DNA of 38,644 nucleotides. It comes from an uncultured bacterium. GTDB lineage: Bacteria; Verrucomicrobiota; Kiritimatiellia; RFP12; UBA1067. The position numbers and the translations under genes are program-made. Positions 8,141-18,500 of this stretch are shown here, piece after piece. Position 1 is the first letter of the stretch, and each line of letters begins with the position of its first letter. The stretch spans positions 1 through 38,644 of the forward strand of contig CACZHC010000031.1 in NCBI GenBank assembly GCA_902780865.1, read 5' to 3'. The notes beneath the pieces are model-generated. The model ran no database searches. It was not told where the DNA came from and saw only the letters and a program-made list of their open reading frames with translations.

Positions 8141-10219
8141 CTACTTTAAGAATATTCTAAGCGCACGCGGCTTTGCTGCGGAATATGACAAATACATCGC
8201 AGAATCCTTGACGCTGAGCCGCGCCCTCAAAAACACATTTGTATCAAAGGAAACGGAATAGCGAGACAGCTCAAACGCAGTCACAGTCGACGGACTTGCC
8301 GCAGACCAGTCAAGAATCTTGACTCTCGCGCCACTGTCTATTGAACCAACAGGTTGCAATTCAACGGTGATGTCTCCAGCAGCTGAGAGACTCACGTCCG
8401 TCCCTGTGAAGTTCGCACAGCCATGAATATCCGTTCCGACGTCGGCGATGATCTTCGCGCCATCGGCGAACGAAACTGCGCCCGACACTTCAAGTTCGCC
8501 GCCCTGCTCTCCTGGGCGAAGCCCTCCGCCAGACTGAATCTCGAGATCAAGCGTCCGCCCCGTTCCGCCGATCCACGCACCGTCATAGACGACATACTTG
8601 CAGGCGATTGTATCATTCACGAGAAGTCCGCCGCCATAGACGCGTCCGTCGCATGTGACATAGCAGGGGCCGTCCAGCGCGAGGACGCCCGCTTCCTTCT
8701 TGCTTAGCCGGACCCAAAGATGTGTCGGATTCGAGTCGGGTGCGTTCGTCACGCAACCCGCAAACCGCGCATCAACAAAGGCGTCTCCGTTCCAAACCGA
8801 GACGGATGTTTCATTCTGGCCGGAATTGCCGGTTGAGATGTTCAGGTCTATGTCATTGTCGAGAACGACGGTGCCGTCCGCCCCCTCGGCGCCAAAGCCC
8901 ATCGTGTTGGCGAACTGCCTCCAGTTTCCGGCAAGGACCGGATGAGTCAATCCGCGACGCAGGAGCGCGCCATTGTAGAGGTTCACATGGCGTACCCCTC
9001 CGACGGCGGCGAAGCCTTCGGGACGGTTCCAATGGTTGAACCGCAGGTCGCCGTCGTTGTCCGAACTGTGCTCCGGCGCGTAATCGAAGTTCACCCCGAT
9101 GCGCGCGCCGATAGAATTGAAGGTGGACGTATCCCCCCACAGAACATTGCGCCGCCGACTCAGGCCGTCTGGCGTCATGGCGACATAGGTTCCCGCGCTC
9201 ACCTGCAGGATGTTGGTCGCGACACTGTTCGTGCAGAAACCGCCGAGGTTGACAAGCGTGCCGGAGCCGTGCTTCGTAAAAGTCCGCTCAGAGTTCAGCG
9301 ACGTGCAGACGACCTCCTTGACTACGATATTGGCGGTTCCCCCGCCGATTGACTTGCCGTCGCGCATCGATGCCCTGAACACGGTGTTAGACATCGGGAA
9401 AGGACCGCCGTCGATGCTAAAGCAGTCGTGGTCGGAAAGCTCAATGGCCTCGGCAGTGATAACTGCGGGAGTATCCGTCTCGTTGATAAGATGGCACGCC
9501 TTCTCGGAAGGAAATCCATTAACCTTGTTCCCCCACCCCCAGCACCCCGAGTAGAACTTCGGAACGGCTTCGAACGCGCGCGGATCGGCCATGGCGACCT
9601 CACCGCTGATGTCGACCCTCTTCGGCGCAAAGTCTGGGTTCGGCGCCGCGAAGACGATGCGCCCGTAGGCCTGGCTTCCCGCGGTGAACGCCGACGTGGC
9701 ATGCGTCGAGACAGTCTTTTCGAAAATGAGACGCCCACCGGACGAGTAGACGCAATGCGCTCGGTTGTCCGTGAAGGCCACTGGCACGGCGATGGAGTTC
9801 GTGCCCTTCGTAGCCATGTGGACGTCGCGCGTCCACCCCTTGTTGCCGCTGTCGCCGTCGAGCGTGAGAATCGCCCCGGATTCCCCTGTGATGCGGTAGC
9901 CGCTGTAGTTGTAGCCGCCCTCCCCATCGGCTGGATGGACGCCGACGACATTCGCAGAGGTGTCGTTGGTGCTTGCTCCGAAATGGAGTCCCTTCACCGT
10001 CATGCTCGCCGTGAGGACCGGCTGAACAACGGCGTTCGTGGAGAAGAATAGTACGGTGTTCGAAGACGGGGCGACAGACGAAACGTTGCCGTCCGCGTCA
10101 TCCCAACTGGACGCGAGATTCATATTAGAATCACGGTTCCCCCATACAAGCATGTCCCACGCCAGAACTGGCAACACGGTCGCCGCCAGAACCGAAACGA
10201 AAATTACACACTTTTTCAT
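8141..10219 (-). CDS. Exported autotransporter-type beta-solenoid protein
   Basis: The protein has 692 residues starting MKKCVIFVSVLAATVLPVLA, a clear signal peptide; an upstream in-frame start at 10264 would place 15 non-signal residues in front and was rejected. The rest is made of short beta-rich coils with repeated glycine turns (FTKHGSGTLVNLGG, GGGLLVNDTI, SGGGLRPGEQGG, LEVSGAVSFADGAKI) typical of passenger-associated repeat beta-helices. It ends with VKILDW...LSVKDSAMYLSY and then KPRALRIFLK. The 'alternating strand then stop' end replaces the membrane beta-barrel a true autotransporter would have; no barrel is present. A consensus promoter lies so close that its predicted start site coincides with the ATG. 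The neighbours in the operon are an LRR protein upstream and the 1694-residue protein downstream. The function is probably structural or adhesive surface display. Confidence 0.8.
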   Translation of the reverse strand: MKKCVIFVSVLAATVLPVLAWDMLVWGNRDSNMNLASSWDDADGNVSSVAPSSNTVLFFSTNAVVQPVLTASMTVKGLHFGASTNDTSANVVGVHPADGEGGYNYSGYRITGESGAILTLDGDSGNKGWTRDVHMATKGTNSIAVPVAFTDNRAHCVYSSGGRLIFEKTVSTHATSAFTAGSQAYGRIVFAAPNPDFAPKRVDISGEVAMADPRAFEAVPKFYSGCWGWGNKVNGFPSEKACHLINETDTPAVITAEAIELSDHDCFSIDGGPFPMSNTVFRASMRDGKSIGGGTANIVVKEVVCTSLNSERTFTKHGSGTLVNLGGFCTNSVATNILQVSAGTYVAMTPDGLSRRRNVLWGDTSTFNSIGARIGVNFDYAPEHSSDNDGDLRFNHWNRPEGFAAVGGVRHVNLYNGALLRRGLTHPVLAGNWRQFANTMGFGAEGADGTVVLDNDIDLNISTGNSGQNETSVSVWNGDAFVDARFAGCVTNAPDSNPTHLWVRLSKKEAGVLALDGPCYVTCDGRVYGGGLLVNDTIACKYVVYDGAWIGGTGRTLDLEIQSGGGLRPGEQGGELEVSGAVSFADGAKIIADVGTDIHGCANFTGTDVSLSAAGDITVELQPVGSIDSGARVKILDWSAASPSTVTAFELSRYSVSFDTNVFLRARLSVKDSAMYLSYSAAKPRALRIFLK

Positions 10220-10225
10220 AACATA

Positions 10226-10255
10226 ATTATACACCCTACGACGGCACAAAGTCAA
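10226..10255 (-). promoter_or_regulatory. Internal promoter directly abutting the beta-solenoid gene
   Basis: TTGACT (10255-10250) and TATAAT (10231-10226) are separated by 18 bp on the minus strand. The ATG of the gene (10219) lies only 6 nt beyond the -10, so the expected start site is the A of the ATG or a base beside it. There is no room for a Shine-Dalgarno sequence, which points to a leaderless transcript. Confidence 0.7.
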
Positions 10256-10277
10256 TCTCGACAAAACACCGCATCGC

Positions 10278-11594
10278 CTATCTGACCGTTATTGTAAAGT
10301 GCTGATCGAAATCCTTCCACCAAGTGACGTTCTGCGTGACGCCGGACTGCCATGTGCCGACATCGTCGATTTTCTCTGGCAGTGTCTTGGTCGTCTTGTT
10401 GAACGTAAAGGTCGCGTTGGATGCCGTTGCAGCATACTCGCGCCAGGCTTCCTGCTGGCTCCATGGAAGGTGAATCGTTACGAACTGCTTGTCGGTGTTG
10501 GAGAAAAACTGGCTCGGGAATGCCTCTGGCGGAGGACCGAGGAACCAGACGTGTCGCTCCAGCGAACCTCCCTTGCAGCTGTCCATCAGGGCACTGCCAT
10601 AGGTAGCGATGGAGCTCGAGAGGATGATGTTAGTCAAGGCCGTGCAGCTAAAGAGAGGGTGCGTTTCAAAACGGACGATGTCCTTTCCGCGAGCCGTGAA
10701 GGTCGTAATTTTCGATTGGTAGAACGCCCGATTCGCGATGTTCGTCAGTGAATTCGGCCACAGGACGTCTCCCTCGAGCGCCGTGCATCCGTAGAACACG
10801 CCGCTGTTCCCGCTGCCGAAAACCCGCAGGCCCGTCGGCAGGAGCGGCGAAACCGTCTTCAGCGCCGTGCAGCCGCGGAAGGCCTCGCGCCCGATAGAGC
10901 GGAGGGTTTGGTTGAGGACCACGTTCGTCAGCGCCGGCATCTCGTAGAACGCGAGTTCGTCGATCACGTCAAGCGGCGCGGCGGAAAAGTCGAACGACGG
11001 CACGGACGCGAACTCGAAGGCGCGGGAAGCGATGTTGGTCACGCCTGCGGCGACGCAATCGGTCGTAATCGCCGTGCATTTGTAGAATGCGTTTTTGTCG
11101 ATGAACTTGACGGAGGAAGGAAGGAAGTTGTCGATGGTCGAAAGTGCCGAACAAGTGTCGAATGCGTGCTCCCCGATGGTTTCCAGTCCGTCGTTGAACT
11201 CGACATGGACCAGCGCCGAGCAGCCATTGAACGCGTAGCGCGGAATCCTGACGAGCGAGGATGGGGCAACGAAGTTCGTGACGTAGGTGTTTCCGCTGAA
11301 CACGGAACCTTGGAATTCGATCAGTTCGTAGCCGTCCTCGATGCCGACAGAGAAGTCGAGGTTCAGCGCGTTCGCGTTGCCACCATTCGTCCGTTCGTAG
11401 ATGTAGAGCTTCTTGTCCGTTCCGCTAACGATCTTGATACCCTGCACGACATTCTCGAATCCAGACGAATCAGTCCAAGACAGCGTCCCCTGCGTCTTTC
11501 CGGCTGGCGGCGGCGTGTATGTCCAGCAGTCCGTTCCAGCGACGGCAGTAAAGCCGACTGCAAAAAGGAGCAGCAAAACACAAAGTTGTTTCAT
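10278..11594 (-). CDS. Exported BspA-type leucine-rich repeat protein
   Basis: The protein has 438 residues with a signal peptide (MKQLCVLLLLFAVGFTAVAG). From about residue 95 to 330 it carries repeats of the BspA/LRR_5 type, with the pattern 'L..I...AF.GC.AL..V.....L..IG..AF': for example IPRYAFNGCSAL, IGEHAFDTCSAL, IDKNAFYKCTAI, IGREAFRGCTAL and IANRAFYQSKI. Such proteins are usually secreted and mediate binding to host or partner proteins. After the repeats there is a 100-residue segment with HVWFLGPPPEAF and TWQSGVTQNVTWW, ending QHFTITVR. It follows the preceding gene by 15 bp, so it should be co-transcribed. No strong Shine-Dalgarno sequence is seen before the ATG. It shares no N-terminal domain with its operon partners but has the same style of C-terminal end. 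Confidence 0.85.
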   Translation of the reverse strand: MKQLCVLLLLFAVGFTAVAGTDCWTYTPPPAGKTQGTLSWTDSSGFENVVQGIKIVSGTDKKLYIYERTNGGNANALNLDFSVGIEDGYELIEFQGSVFSGNTYVTNFVAPSSLVRIPRYAFNGCSALVHVEFNDGLETIGEHAFDTCSALSTIDNFLPSSVKFIDKNAFYKCTAITTDCVAAGVTNIASRAFEFASVPSFDFSAAPLDVIDELAFYEMPALTNVVLNQTLRSIGREAFRGCTALKTVSPLLPTGLRVFGSGNSGVFYGCTALEGDVLWPNSLTNIANRAFYQSKITTFTARGKDIVRFETHPLFSCTALTNIILSSSIATYGSALMDSCKGGSLERHVWFLGPPPEAFPSQFFSNTDKQFVTIHLPWSQQEAWREYAATASNATFTFNKTTKTLPEKIDDVGTWQSGVTQNVTWWKDFDQHFTITVR

Positions 11595-11609
11595 GAAATA
11601 TGCGAGGGC

Positions 11610-14600
11610 CTATCGGATTTTTATTTTAAAAACTTGCGGGCAACGGACAGATACGTACCCCACGTAGAGCCCGTCTTCACGCACAGTTAAACTTATGCGT
11701 TTAAGATCGGGATTACTCTCGGTGCGTGCCGTGAAGTCATCGCGCGTCGGCGCGGCGCCAGACTCGAAGGTCGCCTCGCTCCAGTCGAGGACCTTGCAAG
11801 ACGCGCCGCGGACGGGAGAGACGCGAGGATCGGTATCGACGTCCACATAGACAGGCGCCGTAAGCTTTAGCGTCGAGCCAGCGGCGAGCTTCACGCATCC
11901 GCGGCCGTCGTCTGACGAGCCCGCCTCAACGCGCAGCGCGGAGCCGCTCTCGAAAGTATTTGTGCCACCGAGTGTCAGGACGCCGCCCTTGTTCCATTCG
12001 CCGCCGAAGAGCGCGCCGCCGCTCTTCACCGTCGTGCCGCCCTCTGTCGAGAGACTGCCGGTTCCGCCGAGCCCGGCTCCTGACTGCACCGTGGCCGACC
12101 GGGCGACGAGGTTCGAGTTCACGAGAAGATTTCCCTTGTCGCAGACGTTGACCTTGCCGGTGAAGTCAGAGTTGTCGGCCTCGAGCGCGAGGTAGCCGCC
12201 GAAATTGCGGCCGGAGAAGTTCCACGTCTTGCCGCTTGTGCCGAGCTTGAGCGAGCCGCGGAGTCGTGCGGCAACGACGTGGTTCGTGCTTTCGAACACG
12301 GTTTTCCCGTCCCAGTTCTGGCCGAGCTCGTAGCGGATCGGGTTCAGAAAGAGGATGGTCCCATCCGCGAACTCCGAGCGGTTGCCGAACACAAAGGCCG
12401 CAGGATACGCGTAGTAGTCGCTGTAGGCCTTGCCGGCGATGTTCGTGTGCGCCGCGTCCCCGAGACGGATTTCCACGGAGCCGCTCGCGGTGTTAGTGAG
12501 GTTGAGCGTCGGGTCCGCGTTCCAGCAGACGGTGCGCTCGCCGCCGAAGCCCGTGAAGCCCCAGTTGGCCAACTTGTTCGACTGGAACACGCGCGGCGTC
12601 GACGATCCGTCGAGCGTCGGGTAGAAGTCATGGCTGAGGCCGATTGTGGCCGGCCAGACATGATCGTTGGGAACATAGAACTCGCCGGTCGGGGGCAGGC
12701 CGACATCGGTCTGCGCCCAGAAGCAGCCGCCGTAGAGGGCGATGCCGTGCTTGGCGTCCATGGACTCCCACGTTGTCTCCTCCGCAACCGCAAACGTTCC
12801 ATTGCCGTATTTGTTGAACCAAGTTCCGGTGTTCAGTACAACGAGGTTCTTCGCGAACACGTCGGCCTCCCTGGTGCCGTTTCCTCCGCGATCGTAATGA
12901 CGGAACGTCGCAGCAGGAAAAAGGAGCGGAGCACCAGCGTAGCACGCGCGGGTGTTCGACCAGCCGGTTGTGTTGTCGACCATCGTGCAGCGCGGAAACG
13001 TCATGGGCGCACCGGTGTTGTTCTTCAGGTAGGTGAATGACCCCCAGCCGCCCTCGAAATAGACCCGGTTCACGTTCGTCATGGCGTTCGGGACGTCGAG
13101 CGACAGCGTGAAGGACGATTCGAGGAAAAGCCGTCCCATGAAGTCGGTCGAAGGCCCGCCGAAGTGGACCTCGCCGCCCTCGCCGTTCACGCGCATCGTG
13201 GTGTTCGTGACGCCATCCGGCAGCATCAGCTCGCCCGTGAGGTCGAGCCGGCCACTGCGGCCAGTGACGTAGACCGTCTGGCTGTTGGTGCGGTGGAACA
13301 CAAGCGGATTCCGCACGATGTTGGTGCCCTTGGAGGCCTGCAGAATCGGTTTTTCGGCGGCGAAGGAGAGAATGCCGGATCCCGAGAAGTCGTATCCGCA
13401 GCTGTGGTAACCACCCAGACAGGCCGTATCAACCACCTCATTGCCGTTATCGTCTTTCTTGCCGTTCCAGAAGCGCAGCGACGGCATGGCGACATCCCGA
13501 TTGATGACCGGGCTGAGGCCGGCGGGGGTGGTGAAATAGAGCGTCTTGTCGGGTGCCGGCAGCCCGCCGACGAAGACATAGGCGTTGGGGTCGTCGATAT
13601 CCTCGGAGAGACCAGACCAGACGTTGTCTCCTTCGGCGAGGGTGGAGGATGCCGACTGTTCGACGGATCGGCTGTATCCGCCCGCGTTCTCGGCGGTGAA
13701 GCGGTAGTACAGGGGGGACGCGGTTGGGAGACCGGTTAGGACGAAGTCACTAAAGTTCGCCGGCATAGTGGCGAGATTCACCGTGTAGGTTTTGGAAGTT
13801 GACACCTGGCTGAAATCATCGGAGGTCGAGACGTCGACCGTGATTCGGGTGATCACATCGCCCCATCCCGTGCCGGTGAACGTGAGCGTGATTTCCGGAG
13901 CGAGATGGTCCATGTTGACGCTCGCGGTGAACACGGGGGCAGGATTCGGCGTCGCAAACGGAGCGACGATCGATTCGCCTGCGACGGCGAGGGAGTTCGT
14001 CGCACGAACCTGGGCGTAGTAGGTCGTGTTCGGCGAAAGGCCAAAGAGGGATTTCGAAACCGACGAGGGAGCCGTGGACACACGGTCAAGCGGTACGGCG
14101 AAGAGCGGCGAGGAGAGCGACGAATCCGTCCCGACGACGAGTAGCAGGTCCGCCCACGAGGCGGCAGTCGTCATCCCGGCGTCCATCCCGAGCGAACTGA
14201 CGGCCGCGACGAACGTCGCATTGGTATAGGATACGTCCGAAACAGTCACGCCGACCTGCGGCTCGGCGGACGCCCCGTATGACTGCGCCGCACTGGTCGT
14301 CAGGAATGAGGGGGAGGTCTGCGTGGCGTAGTCGGCCGCGATCCAGTCGGCGGACGGCACGAACGCGCCAAGACGAACCTCGTCCATCTCGGCGTTGACG
14401 CGGCGGCCCTTCTTGTCCGCTTGATCTTTATTGTAGGCATCCTGCGTCGAGCAGCCGATGCCGATGTCCGTGTCCTGCTGATTTACCGTTTCGGTGCACG
14501 TCACGGTTTCGAGGTAGACGCCGTTGAGGTAGATGTCAGCATACTGCTTGTCGTTGCCGACGTCATAACGCCACGCGACATCAACCTTCTTCCAGACATC

Positions 14601-15473
14601 GTCCGTCTTGCTGAGCGTCGCGCCGAGGTTGTAGGTGCCGGACGTCGTCGCGGGCGTCGTCGAGCCGGCGTAGACGCGCATCAGCTTGGGGGTGCTTCCG
14701 CTGTTCTCGTGGAACGAGAATCCCCACCCCGTGCCCTGGTCGCCCTTGCGGCGGCAGATGAGATTAGCCCACTGAACCACGCCCTTCGCTCGCATCCAGA
14801 ACGATGCGTGAAAGTCGGTGCCGAGCGCATCGGCGGCCGCTTTCTTCGCAGGGTCCGCCGCGCTCCCCCCAACGGGCACGCGGATCGAGCGGTCGTGGTT
14901 GCTGTCCGGGGAGATGAGCCAGGCACCGCCGACCATGCTGCCGGACGCGGCCCCGCCGACCGGCGTGGATCCGTCAAGTCCGTTGGCCGTCGAGTCGTGG
15001 ATCGTGACAGGGTTGGAATCGGACGGCGTTCCCGTCTCGCCCATGTGCCAAACGCCGGTGTAATCAATCCAGGGATTTGTACCGCAGACCGTCTTGCCGC
15101 TCGTTTCCGAGCCCCAACACATGACGAACTGCGTGCCGTTCCGCATCGATGGCAGGCGGACCCAGATCAGCGACGTGCCGTTTGGATCCCATGTGTCAAT
15201 CTCGAACGGAAGCCCGCCGCCGTCCATGCCGACGAACGCGATGTCCGCGCCCGTGGACTTCGATTGGAGGTCGTCGTAGGAGAAACCGGACGGCGAGTTC
15301 TCGGCGATTCGGACGAGCACCGGAAAGCCGGAGAGCGTCGACGCGCCCGTATAGCCGGCGACGGTGAACAACGCGCCCTTGTCGAACGAGACGCCGGTCG
15401 GCCCGGGCAATGCCTGTGCCGTAAATGCCACGAGCGAAGCGAGAAACGCCGATATGAAATATGTTATTTTCAT
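11610..15473 (-). CDS. DUF2341-LamG-beta-solenoid surface protein
   Basis: The protein has 1287 residues starting MKITYFISAFLASLVAFTAQA. The frame opens at 15500, but the ATG at 15473 is preceded by AAAGGCAAC and starts the signal peptide directly. DUF2341 (about 40-130) is nearly identical to that of the 1694-residue protein (SPSGFSYDDLQSKSTGADIAF). A LamG domain follows (DYTGVWHMGE to about 390), then two FN3-like domains (about 410-620; 'NTTYYAQVRATN'), then an autotransporter-like beta-solenoid (about 640-1260) with SGAGLGGTGSLSTEGGTTVKSGG and a typical end (VLDWSEATF...DGLYVGY). The final residues are VRCPQVFKIKIR. There is no membrane barrel or sorting domain of known type. It sits 28 bp after the PA14-like gene in the operon. 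It is probably a glycan-binding surface or secreted protein. Confidence 0.85.
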   Translation of the reverse strand: MKITYFISAFLASLVAFTAQALPGPTGVSFDKGALFTVAGYTGASTLSGFPVLVRIAENSPSGFSYDDLQSKSTGADIAFVGMDGGGLPFEIDTWDPNGTSLIWVRLPSMRNGTQFVMCWGSETSGKTVCGTNPWIDYTGVWHMGETGTPSDSNPVTIHDSTANGLDGSTPVGGAASGSMVGGAWLISPDSNHDRSIRVPVGGSAADPAKKAAADALGTDFHASFWMRAKGVVQWANLICRRKGDQGTGWGFSFHENSGSTPKLMRVYAGSTTPATTSGTYNLGATLSKTDDVWKKVDVAWRYDVGNDKQYADIYLNGVYLETVTCTETVNQQDTDIGIGCSTQDAYNKDQADKKGRRVNAEMDEVRLGAFVPSADWIAADYATQTSPSFLTTSAAQSYGASAEPQVGVTVSDVSYTNATFVAAVSSLGMDAGMTTAASWADLLLVVGTDSSLSSPLFAVPLDRVSTAPSSVSKSLFGLSPNTTYYAQVRATNSLAVAGESIVAPFATPNPAPVFTASVNMDHLAPEITLTFTGTGWGDVITRITVDVSTSDDFSQVSTSKTYTVNLATMPANFSDFVLTGLPTASPLYYRFTAENAGGYSRSVEQSASSTLAEGDNVWSGLSEDIDDPNAYVFVGGLPAPDKTLYFTTPAGLSPVINRDVAMPSLRFWNGKKDDNGNEVVDTACLGGYHSCGYDFSGSGILSFAAEKPILQASKGTNIVRNPLVFHRTNSQTVYVTGRSGRLDLTGELMLPDGVTNTTMRVNGEGGEVHFGGPSTDFMGRLFLESSFTLSLDVPNAMTNVNRVYFEGGWGSFTYLKNNTGAPMTFPRCTMVDNTTGWSNTRACYAGAPLLFPAATFRHYDRGGNGTREADVFAKNLVVLNTGTWFNKYGNGTFAVAEETTWESMDAKHGIALYGGCFWAQTDVGLPPTGEFYVPNDHVWPATIGLSHDFYPTLDGSSTPRVFQSNKLANWGFTGFGGERTVCWNADPTLNLTNTASGSVEIRLGDAAHTNIAGKAYSDYYAYPAAFVFGNRSEFADGTILFLNPIRYELGQNWDGKTVFESTNHVVAARLRGSLKLGTSGKTWNFSGRNFGGYLALEADNSDFTGKVNVCDKGNLLVNSNLVARSATVQSGAGLGGTGSLSTEGGTTVKSGGALFGGEWNKGGVLTLGGTNTFESGSALRVEAGSSDDGRGCVKLAAGSTLKLTAPVYVDVDTDPRVSPVRGASCKVLDWSEATFESGAAPTRDDFTARTESNPDLKRISLTVREDGLYVGYVSVRCPQVFKIKIR

Positions 15474-15501
15474 GTTGCCTTTTTGCTTTGCTTTGAACAT
15501 G

Positions 15502-18500
15502 TCATTTCATGCGAATGACGAGCGGCATTGCAAGGTCGTCGCGAAGGACCCGCACTGTGCCTGTTCCGGAGAAGTGCTTGTCGTCTATGAACTCCGCGCC
15601 CGAGCCTGTCGCGCCGTATGTGCCGCGCTTCTGGTTGACGCCATCAATATAGAGTTTCAGAATCTTCTCGGTGGTGCCAGCGGCGGGAACGAACTGCGCG
15701 CCGGGCGTGCCGTGATCCCAGAAATAAAGTTCCTGCTTGCAGAAGGAGCCGGCCTTGTTGACCGACAGCTTTGCGGTTCCGTGCAGGTGGACCGGCACGT
15801 CGATCTCGCACCCGTTCGAGGACGAGCCGAGCTGCAGGCGCATGCCGTTCACGGCGATGTGGTCGTCGATGCCCGTCTGGTCACCACCGAGACGCAGGTC
15901 GCCCGGGTAGGAGAACACCGCGCCGCGCGGCGAAACCATCGCCGCCCAGATTTCGTTCGGCTGCGATTCGCTCTGCCGGACGGAGTAGACGTAGGCCTTG
16001 TTCGGGAAGACGACCGTGCCGGCCTCGCCGGACGTTCCGCCCTCCTCGTTTCCGAGCTTCGCCAGGTTGTTGTTGCTCAGGATCAGTCCGCCCGACGTGA
16101 TCGTGAGCGTCCGTCCCTTGCCGAGGTTCTCCTTCCCTGCGCCCGTGTTGGACTGCAGGACGAAGGAGTTGACCGTGCGGTCGGCCGTCAGGGCGACCGA
16201 CAGGTTGTAGGATTTCGCGTTCCAGGTCGGATCGGACACCGCGTCGAGGGCGACGTCCGGCGGGTATCCGGCCATGACGATTTCGTCCGTCTCGTCGTCC
16301 GCGCCCGAGAAGTAGAGGTTGTAGCCGTATTGGACGTCGGAGACGATCCACGGCACGATCGGCGCGGTGGACTCGAGAACGTTCGTGCGGACGGAGGCGT
16401 CGCCGTGGCGGGAAACCGCATGGCCCGTGCCGCCGATGGCGTGGCCGTGGAAGCCGCCGAGGACGGCGCGGACGCGCCAGGAGGCGCCGGCTCCGCTGTT
16501 CTGGTAGGAGTCGTAGGTGCGGGCGGTGCTGACGAGAAGAACGCCGTCGCCCGCATGCTCGAGGCGCGCGAAGGCGAGGGAGTTCGTCGGCGTGGAGTCG
16601 TCGTTGGACTGGCTCATGGAAATCTCGGTGAAACCGTTGCTCACGACAAGCGTCTCCGCCCCGTTCGGGATGCAGATCGGCGCCGTGTTCTTCGTGCCGT
16701 CCTCGCGCCAGTTGTCGCTGCCGTTCGCCACGTAGACCAGACGGAGGTAACCGCCGTCGAGAATCCATTTTTTGGCGGGGAACGCGTTGATGGCGCGGTC
16801 CCACGAGCCGTATCCGTGTTCGGAGCCGGTGAAGACCACGCCGATGGACTTCGAGTGGCTGAGGCCGTTTCCGCTGTAGCCGACGTCGCCTTCGACGAGG
16901 AGCGTCGCGTTTTCGGCGACGGCGGCGGAGGAGGAGCTCGTGTTTTCCGGACGGAACTTGAAAGAGCCGCCGCGCGAACCGGCGGCGAAGGCGTCGTAGG
17001 CCTGCTTGTTGGAGACCTTGACGACACCCTCGAACCTTCGGAACAGGCCCTGCGTGAAGGTGCTGGAGGCCCCGTCGTAGAACCACGTGCCCGCGCCGGT
17101 CACCTGGCCGCCCGTGCCCCAGTGGAAGTTTGCGTTGCCCTCCTGGTCGTCGCCAGTCATCTTGTAGCGGCTGTAGGTGTTGACGATGCGGAGCGTCTTG
17201 CCTTCGGGGATGTTCCAGAACCGCATGTTGTCGCCCATGATGTAGCGGGCGCGGCCGAAGTTCTTCATCTCGTCCGAGTCCCAGGCGGTGTAGTCCGGCC
17301 AGGCGCCGTCGAAGAGCAGGCCGCCTGGCATTTCGATGCCGAGGCCGGTCGTCGTCGAGTTGCCGTCGCCGCCGCCGACGCACAGCTCGGTCCAGCCTTC
17401 CGTGACGGCCGTCGAGCCGAGGCGGCCGTGGCCGGTGAAGCGGAAGAGGCCTGGCTCGCCGGACGAGCGGGCGAACGTGAGCGTGGCCGAACTCTTGCCG
17501 GTGATGCGGATCTTCTTGTGGACGTTGTTTTCGTCCGGTCCAACGTAGAGCTCGCCCACGGTCGCGTCGGCGTTGAGGATCACCTGCTTGTCATTCGGCA
17601 GCGCCACCATGGCGACGTCGTCCGCCAGGCGCGGATAGTCGGCCGCGGCGCCCGGATCCGCGAGATTGCGCCACTTGGTCGCGTCCTCCCAGTTCATCGT
17701 GTTTTCGGGGCGCGCGAAGAAGACACGGCCGGCGCCCTCGGGCTCGGGGATGCAGACGGCGAGCGCGCGGACGGGATCGGCCACGAAGTCGCCTGCTGAG
17801 GCGCTCCACTTCATCGCGAGGACGGCGGAGAAGCCGGGCTCGATGGCCGTGAGCGTGAGGCCGTCGGCCGCGAGCGAGAACGAGCGGACGTCCATCACGA
17901 AGTACTGGTCGGACGCTCCCGGAAGCTCGGGCAGCGTGGCGGAGTCCCCGACGTGAAAGACGATGCCCGAAAGCTCAGAGAGCGTCGAGAGCGCGTAGGA
18001 GCGCGACGAGGCGTCGACGGAGATGCTCCAGCTCTGCGTGTAGGTCGTTCCGTCCACGTCGGAGGTCACGGTCACAGTCGCGGTTTTGACGCCCCGCGCG
18101 GCGGAGACGCCGCCCCAGGCGAGCGTGCCGGCGGTCGAGAAGGTCTCCGTCCCGATGGTCTTGCCGTCGTATTTGAGCGTGGCGTAGCACGTCGCACCGG
18201 CGAAAACCTCCGAGACACCGAAGGTGAAGTCGACCGTCGAGCCGTCGGCCGTGGCCGTGTAGCCGATTCCGGTGGCGGCAAGCGGCGCCTCGCGCGTAGA
18301 ATAGGTTCCGTCGACCGGGACGTAGGTGACGAGGCCCCATTCGTTCTCGATGCGGAGCCGGAGAGCGTAGGTCGAGTTCGGCGCGAGGCCCTGTACGGCG
18401 AGGAGCGCGCCCGAGCCCGCCTCGGCAGCGACATCAGCCGTCATGGCGGAAATGGTCGCGAAACCATCAGCCGACGCCTCAAGGCGGATCGTGGCGGAGT

